Shown here piece after piece: positions 36,391 through 45,570 of a DNA stretch of 64,000 nucleotides. Location: contig NZ_FPBO01000041.1 in the NCBI RefSeq assembly GCF_900116645.1, positions 1-64,000 on the forward strand. Direction: 5' to 3'. The position numbers and the translations under genes were made by a program. The stretch's first letter is position 1, and each line of letters opens with the position of its first letter. The notes under the pieces were generated by a model. It made no database searches. It was not told the DNA's origin and was given only the letters and a program-made list of their open reading frames with translations. The DNA is from Pseudoduganella namucuonensis. GTDB taxonomy: Bacteria > Pseudomonadota > Gammaproteobacteria > Burkholderiales > Burkholderiaceae_D.

Positions 36391-37175
36391 CAGCGCTCCG
36401 CGTCCGCCAGCGCGGCCCGTTCCAGCTTCCTGTACGCCGGGCTGTTGCGGGCCTGCTCCATCGCCGTCCAGATGCGCTGGGCCAGTTGCGGGCGCCTGGC
36501 CACCATGTCGTGCGACAGCACCAGGAAGTACGGTTTCTCGATCAGCGGCAGCGGCAGCACCTCCAACTGCGGCGCCATCGGGCTGTTCATCACGCTCTGG
36601 GCGTCGCTGCCGCCCAGCGCGGCGGCGGCCAGGCGCCCGGCGATCAGCTTGCGCGCCAGTTCGTCGGCGCGCTGGCTGCCCTCGTCCACTTGCACGCCCA
36701 GGCCGCGCAGCACCTCGCCCACCGAATAGCCCAGCTGGAAGCCCACCGGGCCGTCGACGTTGCGCAGCGCCTTGCCGTCCCACTCCACCTTGCTGCCCTT
36801 GCGGCGCAACAGCACGTAGCGGTCGATGTGCATGCGCTTGGACGGGTCGGCCTGCTCGCCGCCCGGATACGCGCCCAGCGCGCGCCGGTCCGCCTTGTAG
36901 CTGACGGCGAAGGCGCCGTCATAGGCGTTGGCCTGCAACTGCTGCAGGCAGCGCTTCCACGGGATGCTCTGGAAATCGAAATGGATGCCGAGCCGCTGCT
37001 CGGTCATTTTCAGCAGCTCGAAATTGAGGCCGCCGCCCTGCTGGGTGCGCCAGGGCGGCACGTCCTGCCGCTCGAAGCACAGGGTCACCGTCTCGGCCGG
37101 GGCGGCCGCGGCGCCGAACGAGGCTGCGGCCGCCAGGGCGATTGCTGCGCGCGCGCGGACGCGGTAGCGGCTCAT
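36390..37175 (-). CDS. Periplasmic solute-binding-like protein (SBP family 3), probable sensor partner
   Basis: 261 residues with a signal peptide (about 1-28, ending APAE) and the two-lobed family 3 binding-protein fold: TVTLCFERQDVPPWRTQ..., FELLKMTEQRLGIHFDFQ, IPWKRCLQQLQANAYDGAF. No transporter genes are nearby. The gene is coupled directly to the hybrid kinase (TGATG), so the protein probably presents a ligand to that sensor, as SBP partners do for some kinases. An AT-rich promoter region precedes it (37200-37250). Confidence 0.82.
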
Positions 37176-37274
37176 AGGAACACCTTTTTCTGCGAATCTT
37201 GACGAATTGCCTATAGTAACTAAATTTACAAGAAAAAAGGTTGTTTCGACAATGAAAATTGCTCAGGCGGTCGC

Positions 37275-38732
37275 TCAGGCGATCGCCTTGATGCTGAAAT
37301 CGACCCCCAACTCGTCCCACTGTTCCTGCTCCTTCTCCATCCAGTAGGACACGGTCGGATGGTCGGCCACCCATTCGCGCTTGATCTCCAGCTCGATGCG
37401 GTTCTTCATGCGCAGCTTGAGCTCCCGGAAATCGAGCTCGATGCGGGCGTGCATGAACAGCAGGGCCAGGCGCAGCGCCACCACCGCCTTGGCGAAGTCG
37501 GGATCGGTCAGCGCCTCGCCCACCTTGCGCAGATTGCCCTTCTGCGCCACGATCAGGCGCCCCATGGCCTTCTGCTCGCGCGCCGTGAAGCCCGGCAGGT
37601 CGGCGTTCTCCACCATGTAGCCGGCGTGCTTGTGGTAGCCCGTCTGCGACACCGCCACCCCCACCTCGTGCAGCAGCGCGCTCCAGTACAGCAGGCGCGG
37701 ATAGGCGTCGGTGGCGGGCTTCATCTGCGCGTACAGCGCGCTGGCGTATTCGGCCACGCGGTCGGCGCGGCCCTCGTCGACGTGGAACTTGCGCAGGAAG
37801 GCGCGCACCGATTCCTCGCGCCGATCGCGCTTGGTCGAACGCAGGTACAGGTCCCACATCACGCCCACCCGCAGTCCGGCCTCGATCGGCTGCAGCGCCG
37901 CTATGCCCAGTTCGTGCACCAGCGCGATCAGCACCGCCAGGCCGCCGATGATGGTGCCGGCGCGGTCCGGCCGCAGGCCCGTCATCTCGATCTTGTTCAC
38001 GTGGCCGAAGGCGATGAAGCGCTGCTTGAGCGCCTCCAGGCTGGCCGCCGACATGTCGCCCTTGCCCACCTTGTTCTTCTCGATGATCTCGGCGATGGCC
38101 CGTATCGTGCCGGACGAACCGTAGGCCTGGGTCCAGTACTGCGGATGGTAGGGCGGCGCCGCGTCCTCGAAATGGCTGCGCGCCGACAGCACGGCCGCCT
38201 CGAACGAGGGCGCGTCGACCCGCCCGCCGATGAAGAAGGCCAGGCTTTGCTTGACGCTGCCGATGCTGAAGGACTCGACCCGCTCGATGTCGGCGCCGCG
38301 CCCCAGTATCAGCTCGGTGGAGCCGCCGCCGATGTCGATCACCAGGCGGCGCTCGCCCGGCAGCGCCAGCGCGTTGGACACGCCCATGTAGATCAGGCGC
38401 CCCTCCTCCTCGCCGGAAATGACCTCGATGGGATGGCCCAGCGCGCGCTCGGCGGCGGGCAGGAAGGCCGGCGCGTTCTTCGCCAGGCGCAGGGTGGACG
38501 TGGCCACCACGCGCACCGCCTCCAGCTCGTAGCCGGCCAGCACCATGCGGAAATTCTTCAGGCAGGACAGCGCGGCCTGCATCGCCGCCTCGGTCAGGTT
38601 GCCGGCGGCGTCCAGGCCGGCCGCGAGGCGTATCGGTTCGCGCGCCGACTTCAGCACGCGGATCGCGTCGCCATCGTGCTGGCCGATGGCCAAGCGAAAA
38701 CTGTTGGAGCCCAGGTCTACTGCTGCGTACAT
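37275..38732 (-). CDS. ppx: Exopolyphosphatase / guanosine pentaphosphate phosphatase
   Basis: 485 residues of the Ppx/GppA family. The actin-like fold starts with MYAAVDLGSNSFRLAIG; VVATSTLRLAKN, SGEEEGRLIYMGV and VIDIGGGSTELIL supply the phosphate and nucleotide loops; the C-terminal half is the helical HD-like domain. It removes terminal phosphate from polyphosphate and may hydrolyse pppGpp; the two roles cannot be separated by sequence. GAGG lies 5 bases before ATG 38732. Usually ppx neighbours ppk; no ppk is seen here. TGTTTATAC is directly repeated upstream (38777-38794 region). Confidence 0.92.
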   Translation of the reverse strand: MYAAVDLGSNSFRLAIGQHDGDAIRVLKSAREPIRLAAGLDAAGNLTEAAMQAALSCLKNFRMVLAGYELEAVRVVATSTLRLAKNAPAFLPAAERALGHPIEVISGEEEGRLIYMGVSNALALPGERRLVIDIGGGSTELILGRGADIERVESFSIGSVKQSLAFFIGGRVDAPSFEAAVLSARSHFEDAAPPYHPQYWTQAYGSSGTIRAIAEIIEKNKVGKGDMSAASLEALKQRFIAFGHVNKIEMTGLRPDRAGTIIGGLAVLIALVHELGIAALQPIEAGLRVGVMWDLYLRSTKRDRREESVRAFLRKFHVDEGRADRVAEYASALYAQMKPATDAYPRLLYWSALLHEVGVAVSQTGYHKHAGYMVENADLPGFTAREQKAMGRLIVAQKGNLRKVGEALTDPDFAKAVVALRLALLFMHARIELDFRELKLRMKNRIELEIKREWVADHPTVSYWMEKEQEQWDELGVDFSIKAIA

Positions 38733-38869
38733 GCTCACCTCTCGGAGTGGGTTCCATCCGACGCTCACCACGCATCGGTTTATACTGTTTATACGGAAAG
38801 CCTATCACACTAAGGGGTGATTATGACGCGGTCATGACAGCGCGCCAACGGCGCGCCGCGACGCCGCGC

Positions 38870-40042
38870 CTATAGCGGTTCCACTTCCGCGAACGTGGCG
38901 TCGGGCGCCTCCACCACGCGGTTGGCGCCGGCCAGCATGGCCGCCTGCAGCGCGCCGTCGACGCGCTTGAACAGGGTGACGGTGCTGTCGTCGGCGCGGA
39001 TCACGGTCACGCCCATGCTGGCGGTCAGGCTGATGATGGCCTTCTCGGCCCGCACCTGCATCGCCTCGATGGCGGCGCGAATGCGCTCGGCCACCATGGC
39101 GGCGTCGGCCTGCGAGGTGCGCGGCAGCTGGATGGCGAATTCGGCGCCGCCCAGGCGGCCCATCAGATCGCTGTCGCGCAGTTGTTTTTTGCACACATCG
39201 ACCATGGCCCGCAGCACCGTGTCGCCCACCTGGTGGCCGTAGCTGTCGTTGACGCGCTTGAACTGGTCCAGGTTGAGGATGATCATCGCGGTCGGCATGC
39301 CGGGACGGCGCGCCAGCGCCATCCACGGCGCCAGCGCCTGGTAGAAGCCGCGCCGGTTCGGCACGTCCGTCAGCGCATCGACCACCTCCAGCCGCGCCAG
39401 TTCGGACTGCAGCTTCTCGCGCGACAGCAGCAGGAAGCCGAAGGCGTTGGTCAGCATCATCAGGTACAGCGCGCCGAAGCCCACGCCCTGCAGCATGACG
39501 GCGCTGACCCAGGACCAGCCCTCGGGCAACAGCGCCGCCAGCAGGCCGCGCCCGGCCACCACCACGCTCAGGGCCACCATGGTCACCACCAGGTAGCGGC
39601 GCAGCATGGTGCCGGAGCGCCAGGCCAGCGCCAGCGCGCCGACGCCGGCCAGGAAGAAGCCGCTGACGATGAGGAAGCCGGCGGCGGCGCGCGCGCCCGG
39701 CTCCACGTCCAGCACGTGGCAACCCAGGTAGACGAAGGAGGCGCCGGCCAGCGCGGGCAGCAGCAGGCGGCGCCAGCCGGGGCGGCCGGCCGCCTCCCAC
39801 AGCGCGCCGGCGTCCAGCGCCATGCCGGCGAACAGCAGCACGTTGGCCAGCGGCCCGGTCAGCACGTCCGGCAGAACGCCGCGGAAGTACAGCAGGAACC
39901 AGGCCGCGGCCTGCGCCTGCTTGGCCACCGCCCAGGTGGAGATGGTGAGCGACTTCCGGCTCTCGTACTCGAAGAAGAACAGCGCGGCGCACAGGCTCAG
40001 GTTGCCCAGCGCCAGCGCCAGTACCAGGGTTTTAATATCCAT
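38870..40042 (-). CDS. GGDEF-domain membrane protein with degenerate GGAEF active site
   Basis: 390 residues. The N-terminal half is about seven membrane segments (residues 5-215). The C-terminal GGDEF domain shows DALTDVPNRRGFY, LNLDQFKRVNDSYGHQVGD and the signature as GRLGGAEFAI: the metal-binding third residue is alanine. The inhibitory-site motif RDSD, five residues before GGAEF, is intact. Diguanylate cyclase activity is therefore doubtful, while c-di-GMP binding remains likely. ATG 40042 begins the first membrane segment; a GTG at 40069 is the alternative. It is preceded by a terminator-like stem, so it has its own promoter or depends on read-through. Confidence 0.85.
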   Translation of the reverse strand: MDIKTLVLALALGNLSLCAALFFFEYESRKSLTISTWAVAKQAQAAAWFLLYFRGVLPDVLTGPLANVLLFAGMALDAGALWEAAGRPGWRRLLLPALAGASFVYLGCHVLDVEPGARAAAGFLIVSGFFLAGVGALALAWRSGTMLRRYLVVTMVALSVVVAGRGLLAALLPEGWSWVSAVMLQGVGFGALYLMMLTNAFGFLLLSREKLQSELARLEVVDALTDVPNRRGFYQALAPWMALARRPGMPTAMIILNLDQFKRVNDSYGHQVGDTVLRAMVDVCKKQLRDSDLMGRLGGAEFAIQLPRTSQADAAMVAERIRAAIEAMQVRAEKAIISLTASMGVTVIRADDSTVTLFKRVDGALQAAMLAGANRVVEAPDATFAEVEPL

Positions 40043-40058
40043 GTCGGTGGGATGCGAA

Positions 40059-40103
40059 ACGGCCGCCACGGCGGCGCGTGCGCGCCGGCCCGGTGGCGGC
40101 CGT
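40059..40103 (-). terminator. Intrinsic-type hairpin after the 91-residue protein gene
   Basis: ACGGCCGCCAC (40059-40069) and GTGGCGGCCGT (40093-40103) form an 11-bp perfect stem. The centre is itself GC-rich and self-complementary, and TTTCG follows on the minus strand. It lies 5 bases past the leftward gene's stop and just before the GGDEF gene. Confidence 0.6.
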
Positions 40104-40108
40104 CGGGC

Positions 40109-40384
40109 TTAGACCTCGTGTTCGACGTTGGTGCTGCCGTCGCCGATCTTGCTGGCCCAGGCCTTGGCGAAGAATTCCTTCTCGTCCTCGGTGGGGGCGT
40201 CGTGCCAGAACACGATCAGCGTGCCCTTGTGGTCGTGGATCTGCGTGAACTTCTCGATGAAACTCGATTTGCCGGCCAGGTCGGCCAGCGCCGCCACGTA
40301 GCCGTACACGCGGCCCAGGCGCTCGATGCGGTCCGGCTCGGTGAAGCTGTTGGTGGCGGTAATCGTCGGGTGATCTAAAAACAT
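40109..40384 (-). CDS. Conserved hypothetical protein, 91 residues
   Basis: Not recognised. No signal peptide or membrane segment. It starts MFLDHPTITATNSFTEPDRI and has a mixed acidic C-terminus ending NVEHEV; predicted small soluble alpha/beta protein. Codon use and third-position GC match the neighbours, and its own terminator follows at once, so it is a real single-gene unit. It is divergent from the spermidine-synthase-like gene with a 134-base AT-containing promoter region (TATAAT at 40430-40435 on the plus strand). Confidence 0.65.
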   Translation of the reverse strand: MFLDHPTITATNSFTEPDRIERLGRVYGYVAALADLAGKSSFIEKFTQIHDHKGTLIVFWHDAPTEDEKEFFAKAWASKIGDGSTNVEHEV

Positions 40385-40518
40385 GGTGTACTCTCTCCAC
40401 GGTGGCAGCTGCCCATGTCGGCAATGTACCTATAATTATTGTGCATGTAAACGTCCATGCTCTCGGCTACAATCCCGAGCTTAGCAGATCTTCACTCTTG
40501 ACAACAAGTTAGCCCGCC

Positions 40519-41274
40519 GTGGACACCGCCCTGCAGAACCGCCCCGCCACGCCCCTGGTGCGCACCCGGGGCGGCCTGCGCACGCTCGAGTTCGAGCCCG
40601 GCATGGTGCAAAGCGAGATGAGCGTGGCCGACCCGCGGCGCCTGGTGCTGGGCTACGCGCGCGCCATGATGTGCTTCACCCTGTTCCATCCCCGCCCCGC
40701 GCACATCGTGATGGTGGGCCTGGGCGGCGGCTCGCTGGCCAAGTTCTGCTACCACTACCTGCCCGGCTGCCGGATCACTGTGCTGGAGCTGCGCGCGGAC
40801 GTGATCGCGCTGCGCGAACAATTCGCCATCCCTGCCGACGACGAGCGCTTCCGCATCGTCCACACCGACGCCGCGCTCCACATGCCACTGCTGAGGAACA
40901 GCGCCGACGTCGTGCTGGTGGACGGCTTCGACCACCAGGGCCTGCCGCCGGAACTGGGCACGACGCGCTTTTACGCCGATTGCCGGCGCGCGCTGCGCCC
41001 GGGCGGCGTGCTGGCGGCCAACATCTTCAGCTACGATCCGCGCTACGCGGCCATGCTGCGCCGGCTGCGCCAGTGCTACGCGCGGCGGGTGGGCCAGTTC
41101 CATGGCATCGCCGGCAACAACCGCATCGTCTTCGCGCTCAAGGAGCCCGGCGAGCCGGGCGCCCTGCGCCGCCTGCAGCGCGCCGCCCGCCGCCGGGGGC
41201 CGTTCTGGGGCCTGGTCCACCGCCTGATGGCGCGCTGGGTGGTGTTCCGGCTGCGCTGGGGCCAGCGCGGTTGA
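40519..41274 (+). CDS. Spermidine synthase-like methyltransferase-fold protein
   Basis: 251 residues. Rossmann-type motif HIVMVGLGGGSLAKF near residue 60, then TVLELRADVIAL and DVVLVDGFDHQG, as in the spermidine/spermine synthase superfamily. The classic synthase N-terminal beta-domain is short here and the C-terminus is unusually basic. Aminopropyl transfer is therefore uncertain; many such short proteins are called polyamine aminopropyltransferases without proof. The start is GTG at 40519; no better ATG is in frame upstream. It is a single-gene unit. Confidence 0.75.
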   Translation: MDTALQNRPATPLVRTRGGLRTLEFEPGMVQSEMSVADPRRLVLGYARAMMCFTLFHPRPAHIVMVGLGGGSLAKFCYHYLPGCRITVLELRADVIALREQFAIPADDERFRIVHTDAALHMPLLRNSADVVLVDGFDHQGLPPELGTTRFYADCRRALRPGGVLAANIFSYDPRYAAMLRRLRQCYARRVGQFHGIAGNNRIVFALKEPGEPGALRRLQRAARRRGPFWGLVHRLMARWVVFRLRWGQRG

Positions 41275-41416
41275 GTGTCATTGTCATATTATCAAATGGT
41301 AATTATTGTTGTGTTTTAGAATTATTTTTTGCCAAACGTCAACAAAACTCCCCGAACTGTGACACACTACCGGCTGGCCCCGCCCCCGCCAATTCTTTAT
41401 CGTTTACAGGAAGACC
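41275..41416 (+). promoter_or_regulatory. AT-rich intergenic region before the CHASE-PAS-GGDEF-EAL gene
   Basis: Positions 41275-41345 are strongly AT-rich within very GC-rich flanks (ATTATCAAATGGTAATTATT and similar). Such islands often bind nucleoid proteins and hold promoters. The likely promoter of the gene at 41417 is here, but no single -35/-10 pair stands out. GTGTCA (41275-41280) and TGACAC (41359-41364) form a short distant inverted repeat. Confidence 0.4.
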
Positions 41417-44344
41417 ATGACCACTCGCCGCCCATCCAAGCTCGCCCTCGCGGCGGCCTGCACCCTGGGCGCGGGTTTGGCTGTCACCGCGCTGCTGTTC
41501 AGCGCCGTCGGCCGGCTGGAGCACAGCGCCGCGCGGCTGGCCTTCGAGCAGCGCGCGGACCAGCGCACCGCCGCCCTGCAGAGCGGCCTGGACGACGCGG
41601 TCGAGGTGCTGGCCGTCACCAGCCAGCTGTTCCAGACCGTGGCCCCGGTCACCCGCGGCCAGTTCCATGACTTCACCCGGCCGCTGCTGGCGCGCCATCC
41701 CTTCATCCAGGCCTTCAACTACCACCGCATGCTCGCCCACGCCGAACGCGGCCCGTACGAGGCGCGCATGCGGCGCGAATTCCCCGGCTTCCAGATCATG
41801 GGCATCGAGGACGGCCGGCTGGCGCCCGCGCCGGACAAGCCCTGGTACAACGTGGTCGACTACCTGGAGCCCCTGGCCGGCAACGAGCGCGCCTTCGGCC
41901 TCGATGCCAGCTACCACCCGCAGATCCGCCAGGCCATCGAGTCCATGCTGGCCGACGGCCGCCCCGCCGCCACCGGCCTGATCAAGCTGGCCCAGTCCAT
42001 CGGCAACGAGTCCGGCATGGTGATGCTGATGCCGGTCTACCGTCCCGGCATGCCGACCGCCACCAGCGCGCAGCGCCACGCCGCCTGGCTGGGCGACGTG
42101 GCCACCGTGATCCGCGCCACCACGCTGGTGCGCAAGATCCTGGAGGGCGACGGCCTGCTGCGCGATCCGCAACTGGCGCTGCAGGTGTCGGTGGGCGCGC
42201 CCGGCGCCGCCTCCAGCGTGGTGTTCAGCCAGGGCGACATGGCGCAGGGGACGGCATCCGCGTCCGCCACCGCCTTCGCCCGCCTGCCCGGCTGGCTGGA
42301 GTGGATGGACTGGACCCACCGCGGCGAATACCGCCGCGGCTTCACGGTGCTGGGCAAAAACTGGGAGGTGCGCCTGGCCGCCCTGCCCCGGCCTTTCGTC
42401 GAGCAGCATCTGGGCTCGCTGTCCACGCTGGTGGGCGGCATCCTGTTCAGCGTGCTGATGGCGGCCTTCGTGCACACCCTGGTGCTGCGCTCGCGCCGGG
42501 TGCAGATGCTGGTCGACGCGCGCACCGCCGACCTGCAGCGCAGCAACGAGCGCCTGAACGCGGACGTCGCCTCGCGCAAGCGCACCGAGCGCGCGCTGCA
42601 GGAAAGCGAGCAGCGCTTCCGCCGCCTGCTGGCCCTGTCCTCGGACTGGTACTGGGAGCAGGACGTGCACTACTGCTTCACCAGCATCACCGGCGGCTTC
42701 TTCGACAAGGGCCACATCAGCCCGGAGCGCTTCATCGGCAAGACGCGCTGGGACAACGCGCCCGAGATGCTGACCACGCGCTGGGGCCGCGAGCACATCG
42801 CCAAGCTGGAGGCGCGCCTGCCCTTCTCCCACCTGGAATACGCGATCACCGGCGACGACGGCGTGCTGCGCTGGTTCAGCACCAGCGGCGAACCGGTGTA
42901 CGACGCCACCGGCGACTTCCGCGGCTACCGCGGCACCGGCAACGAGATCACCGAGCGCAAGCTGTCCGAGCAGCGCATCCAGCACATCGCCCACCACGAC
43001 GTGCTGACCGGACTGCCGAACCGCGTGCTGCTGCAGGACCGCCTGGCCCAGGCCATCGCCTACGCCAACCGCAGCGGCCACCCGATGTGGGTGCTGCTGA
43101 TCGACCTGGACCGCTTCAAGTTCGTCAACGACAGCCTGGGCCACAAGGCCGGCGACATCCTGCTCAAGGCGGTGGCGGCGCGCCTGCAGTCCAGCGTGCG
43201 CGAGAGCGACACGGTGGCGCGCCTGTCCGGCGACGAATTCGTCGCCATCCTCAGCGAATATCCGGACGCCCAGCTGTCGCCGGACATCGTGCAGCGCGTG
43301 ATGAACGCGGTGGCGCAGCCGGTGATCCTGGAGGGCAAGGAGTTCTTCGTCACCTGCAGCATCGGCGTGGCGGCCTACGACGGCACCGTGGGCAACCAGG
43401 CCCACCACCTGATCGAGCACGCCGACATCGCCATGTACGCGGCCAAGAAGCAGGGCCGCAACGGCTTCCGCTTCTACCAGCCGGTGATGAACGAGGAGGC
43501 GCTGGAACGGCTGCGCATCGAGGGCGCGCTGCGCAAGGCGCTGGAGCGCGGCGAGTTCGTGCTGCACTACCAGCCGCAGGTGGACCTGGGCGACGGCGCC
43601 ATCACCGGCGCCGAGGCGCTGCTGCGCTGGCAGCACCCGGAGCTGGGCGTGGTGGCGCCGGCCCGCTTCATCGGCCTGGCCGAGGAGACCGGCCTGATCG
43701 TGCCGATCGGCGTGTGGGCGCTGCGCACCGCCTGCGCCCAGGCCAGGGTGTGGCACGACGCGCGCGTGGCCGACGGCCAGGCGCCGCTGCGGATGGCGGT
43801 GAACCTGTCGGCGCGCCAGTTCAGCCAGCCGGACCTGGCCCAGTGCATCGCCGACGTGCTGGAGGAGACCGGCCTGCCGCCGGCCTGCCTGGAGCTGGAA
43901 CTGACCGAGAGCGTGTTCATGGACGACGTGACGCAGGCCGTCGGCCTGCTGCACGAGTTGAAGGCGCTGGGCGTGACCCTGGCTATCGACGATTTCGGCA
44001 CCGGCTATTCCAGCCTGTCCTACCTGCGCAGCTTCCCGATCGACGTGCTGAAGATCGACCGCTCCTTCGTCAACGACCTCGCCACCGACACCGACGACGA
44101 GGCCATCGTGGTGTCCATCATCGCCCTGGCCCACAACCTGAAGTTGCGCGTGGTCGCGGAAGGGGTAGAATCGCGGGAGCAACTGGAGTATTTGCGGCGC
44201 CACGATTGCGACCAGATCCAGGGCTATTACTTCAGCCGCCCGGTGGGCCCGCTCCAGTTCGAACAGATGCTACGTGATAACAAACACCTGGGCCGGGCCG
44301 ATATCGCCGCGCCGGCCCGGGTGGAAGCCGAGACAGGAACCTGA
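41417..44344 (+). CDS. CHASE-PAS-GGDEF-EAL c-di-GMP turnover protein
   Basis: 975 residues. TM1 near 10-30, a CHASE-type periplasmic sensor (FIQAFNYHRMLAHAERGPYE; PVYRPGMPT) of about 280 residues, TM2 near 335-355, coiled coil, PAS (about 395-515), GGDEF with SGDEF and the inhibitory motif RESD, then EAL with EALLRW, NLSARQFS, DDFGTGYSSLSYL and EGVESREQLEYL. The EAL residues needed for hydrolysis are present; SGDEF variants can be active. So it is either bifunctional or a GTP-regulated phosphodiesterase. It ends two bases before a 66-residue small gene. Confidence 0.93.
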   Translation: MTTRRPSKLALAAACTLGAGLAVTALLFSAVGRLEHSAARLAFEQRADQRTAALQSGLDDAVEVLAVTSQLFQTVAPVTRGQFHDFTRPLLARHPFIQAFNYHRMLAHAERGPYEARMRREFPGFQIMGIEDGRLAPAPDKPWYNVVDYLEPLAGNERAFGLDASYHPQIRQAIESMLADGRPAATGLIKLAQSIGNESGMVMLMPVYRPGMPTATSAQRHAAWLGDVATVIRATTLVRKILEGDGLLRDPQLALQVSVGAPGAASSVVFSQGDMAQGTASASATAFARLPGWLEWMDWTHRGEYRRGFTVLGKNWEVRLAALPRPFVEQHLGSLSTLVGGILFSVLMAAFVHTLVLRSRRVQMLVDARTADLQRSNERLNADVASRKRTERALQESEQRFRRLLALSSDWYWEQDVHYCFTSITGGFFDKGHISPERFIGKTRWDNAPEMLTTRWGREHIAKLEARLPFSHLEYAITGDDGVLRWFSTSGEPVYDATGDFRGYRGTGNEITERKLSEQRIQHIAHHDVLTGLPNRVLLQDRLAQAIAYANRSGHPMWVLLIDLDRFKFVNDSLGHKAGDILLKAVAARLQSSVRESDTVARLSGDEFVAILSEYPDAQLSPDIVQRVMNAVAQPVILEGKEFFVTCSIGVAAYDGTVGNQAHHLIEHADIAMYAAKKQGRNGFRFYQPVMNEEALERLRIEGALRKALERGEFVLHYQPQVDLGDGAITGAEALLRWQHPELGVVAPARFIGLAEETGLIVPIGVWALRTACAQARVWHDARVADGQAPLRMAVNLSARQFSQPDLAQCIADVLEETGLPPACLELELTESVFMDDVTQAVGLLHELKALGVTLAIDDFGTGYSSLSYLRSFPIDVLKIDRSFVNDLATDTDDEAIVVSIIALAHNLKLRVVAEGVESREQLEYLRRHDCDQIQGYYFSRPVGPLQFEQMLRDNKHLGRADIAAPARVEAETGT

Positions 44345-44346
44345 CG

Positions 44347-44547
44347 ATGAGCCAGACCAAGAACAACACCGCCACGCGCCCGCAGCACGTGCGCTCCGAC
44401 ATGAAGACCCGCGAAGTGGTGGACCAGGCGATCGCCGCCGTGCCGGCCATCGGCCTGCGCCAGGCGGCCGAATTCCTGTCCGCGATGAACGTGCCGCCGT
44501 CGGTGGCGATCAGGACCCTGGTCTATCCCCACCGCCGGCGCACTTGA
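44347..44547 (+). CDS. Small hypothetical protein, 66 residues
   Basis: Begins two bases after the stop of the c-di-GMP protein, so it is translationally coupled to it. Basic N-terminus (MSQTKNNTATRPQHVRSDMK), then a helical stretch REVVDQAIAAVPAIGLRQAAEFLSAMNVPPSVAIRTLVYP. No signal peptide or cysteine. Function not recognised; a regulatory partner of the upstream enzyme is only a suggestion. A terminator-type palindrome follows 16 bases after the stop. Confidence 0.6.
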   Translation: MSQTKNNTATRPQHVRSDMKTREVVDQAIAAVPAIGLRQAAEFLSAMNVPPSVAIRTLVYPHRRRT

Positions 44548-44562
44548 AACCAACGGCGGATG

Positions 44563-44593
44563 CCGGGGTCGGACCCGGCGGGTCCGACCCCGG
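44563..44593. terminator. Perfect 14-bp palindrome (CCGGGGTCGGACCC) with T-run
   Basis: Arms 44563-44576 and 44580-44593 pair perfectly around GGC, followed after a short GC stretch by TTTTTCTT (44606-44613). It ends the rightward unit and lies 18 bases from the convergent thioesterase stop. The arm sequence is similar in style to the CCGGGGACAGACC repeats at 12518 and 21698 and may belong to the same dispersed class. Confidence 0.65.
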
Positions 44594-44611
44594 GGTTCGC
44601 CCGGGTTTTTC

Positions 44612-45088
44612 TTATTTGCGCTTGACCGACACCTGCTGCCGCGCCGCCTTGCGCAGCTTGGCCTGCTCGAAGCGCGCCTTTTGCTCCTCCGTCTCCGGAT
44701 TGAGCGGCGGCACCGCCACCGGCTTGCGGTCCTTGTCCACCGCCACCATGGTGAAGTAGCAGCTGTTCGCGTGGCGCACCAGGCGCTGCTGGATATTCTC
44801 CGTCACCACCCTGATCCCCACCTCCATCGACGTGGTGCCCGTGTAGTTGATCGACGCCAGGAAGGTCACCAGCTCGCCCACGTGGATGGGCTGCAGGAAC
44901 ATCACCTGGTCGACCGACAAGGTGACCACGTAGCTGCCCGAATACCGGCTGGCGCAGGCGTAGGCCACGCTGTCCAGGTACTTCAATATCGTGCCGCCGT
45001 GCACATTGCCGGAAAAATTGGCCATGTCGGGCGTCATCAAGACCGTCATCGTCAGCTCGTGGGCCGACCAATGCATTGCGCTATCCAT
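44612..45088 (-). CDS. Acyl-CoA thioesterase (hotdog fold, YciA/BACH type)
   Basis: 158 residues. Markers are MTPDMANFSGNVHGGTILKYLDSVAYACA (catalytic region with the conserved NVHGG and Asp), TLSVDQVMFLQPIHVGELVTF and the hotdog core. It hydrolyses acyl-CoA to free acid and CoA; chain length cannot be predicted. The C-terminal 30 residues are lysine-rich and exceed the minimal fold. AAGG lies 8 bases before ATG 45088. Next upstream on the same strand is the 122-residue protein (19-base gap), so they may share a transcript. Confidence 0.87.
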   Translation of the reverse strand: MDSAMHWSAHELTMTVLMTPDMANFSGNVHGGTILKYLDSVAYACASRYSGSYVVTLSVDQVMFLQPIHVGELVTFLASINYTGTTSMEVGIRVVTENIQQRLVRHANSCYFTMVAVDKDRKPVAVPPLNPETEEQKARFEQAKLRKAARQQVSVKRK

Positions 45089-45107
45089 GGGGATGCCTTG
45101 GGGGGAG

Positions 45108-45476
45108 TTAGAAACCTTGGGATTCGATGTCGGCCAGCGATTCGCGGCCCTTGTCGGTGATGTCGTAGCCGCCCTCGCGCGCCACGATGTGGGCCTTCTT
45201 GCCGAGGAAGCCGGCCACGTCGGCGTCGAGCTTGACGTCGCCGTCGGCCGACGCGGACACGGCGCGCAGGCCCAGGATGCAGCGGCGCAGGAACAGCGCC
45301 TGCTGGCCCTTTTCCGTGATGGTGATCTGCCCGTTGCGGGCCACGCTGAACATCTTGATGCCGGCCAGGCGCTTGGTGTTGCGGCCCACGCAGGCGCTGA
45401 CCCGGTCGGCCTTGACGCCGCGGCGCACTTCTTCCAGCGCGTCGTATTCGTCCGCGGAGAGTTTTTCGTTCTTCAT
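45108..45476 (-). CDS. Conserved hypothetical protein, 122 residues
   Basis: Not recognised by family name. The sequence shows two similar ends: ITITEKGQQALFLRR and YDITDKGRESLADIE both have the T-x-KG pattern of winged-helix C-terminal wings, and the first part is helical (SADEYDALEEVRRG). It may therefore be a small duplicated winged-helix protein. No signal peptide. It is followed by the thioesterase gene and preceded by an ordinary short intergenic region. Confidence 0.6.
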   Translation of the reverse strand: MKNEKLSADEYDALEEVRRGVKADRVSACVGRNTKRLAGIKMFSVARNGQITITEKGQQALFLRRCILGLRAVSASADGDVKLDADVAGFLGKKAHIVAREGGYDITDKGRESLADIESQGF

Positions 45477-45570
45477 TGCTTATCCATAAGAAACCATTTC
45501 GGCCCTCATGGTACGCGCCCGGCAGCGCCAGGGCAAGGCTATGACAGTCCGGCCACTCCCGCGGGAGCGG

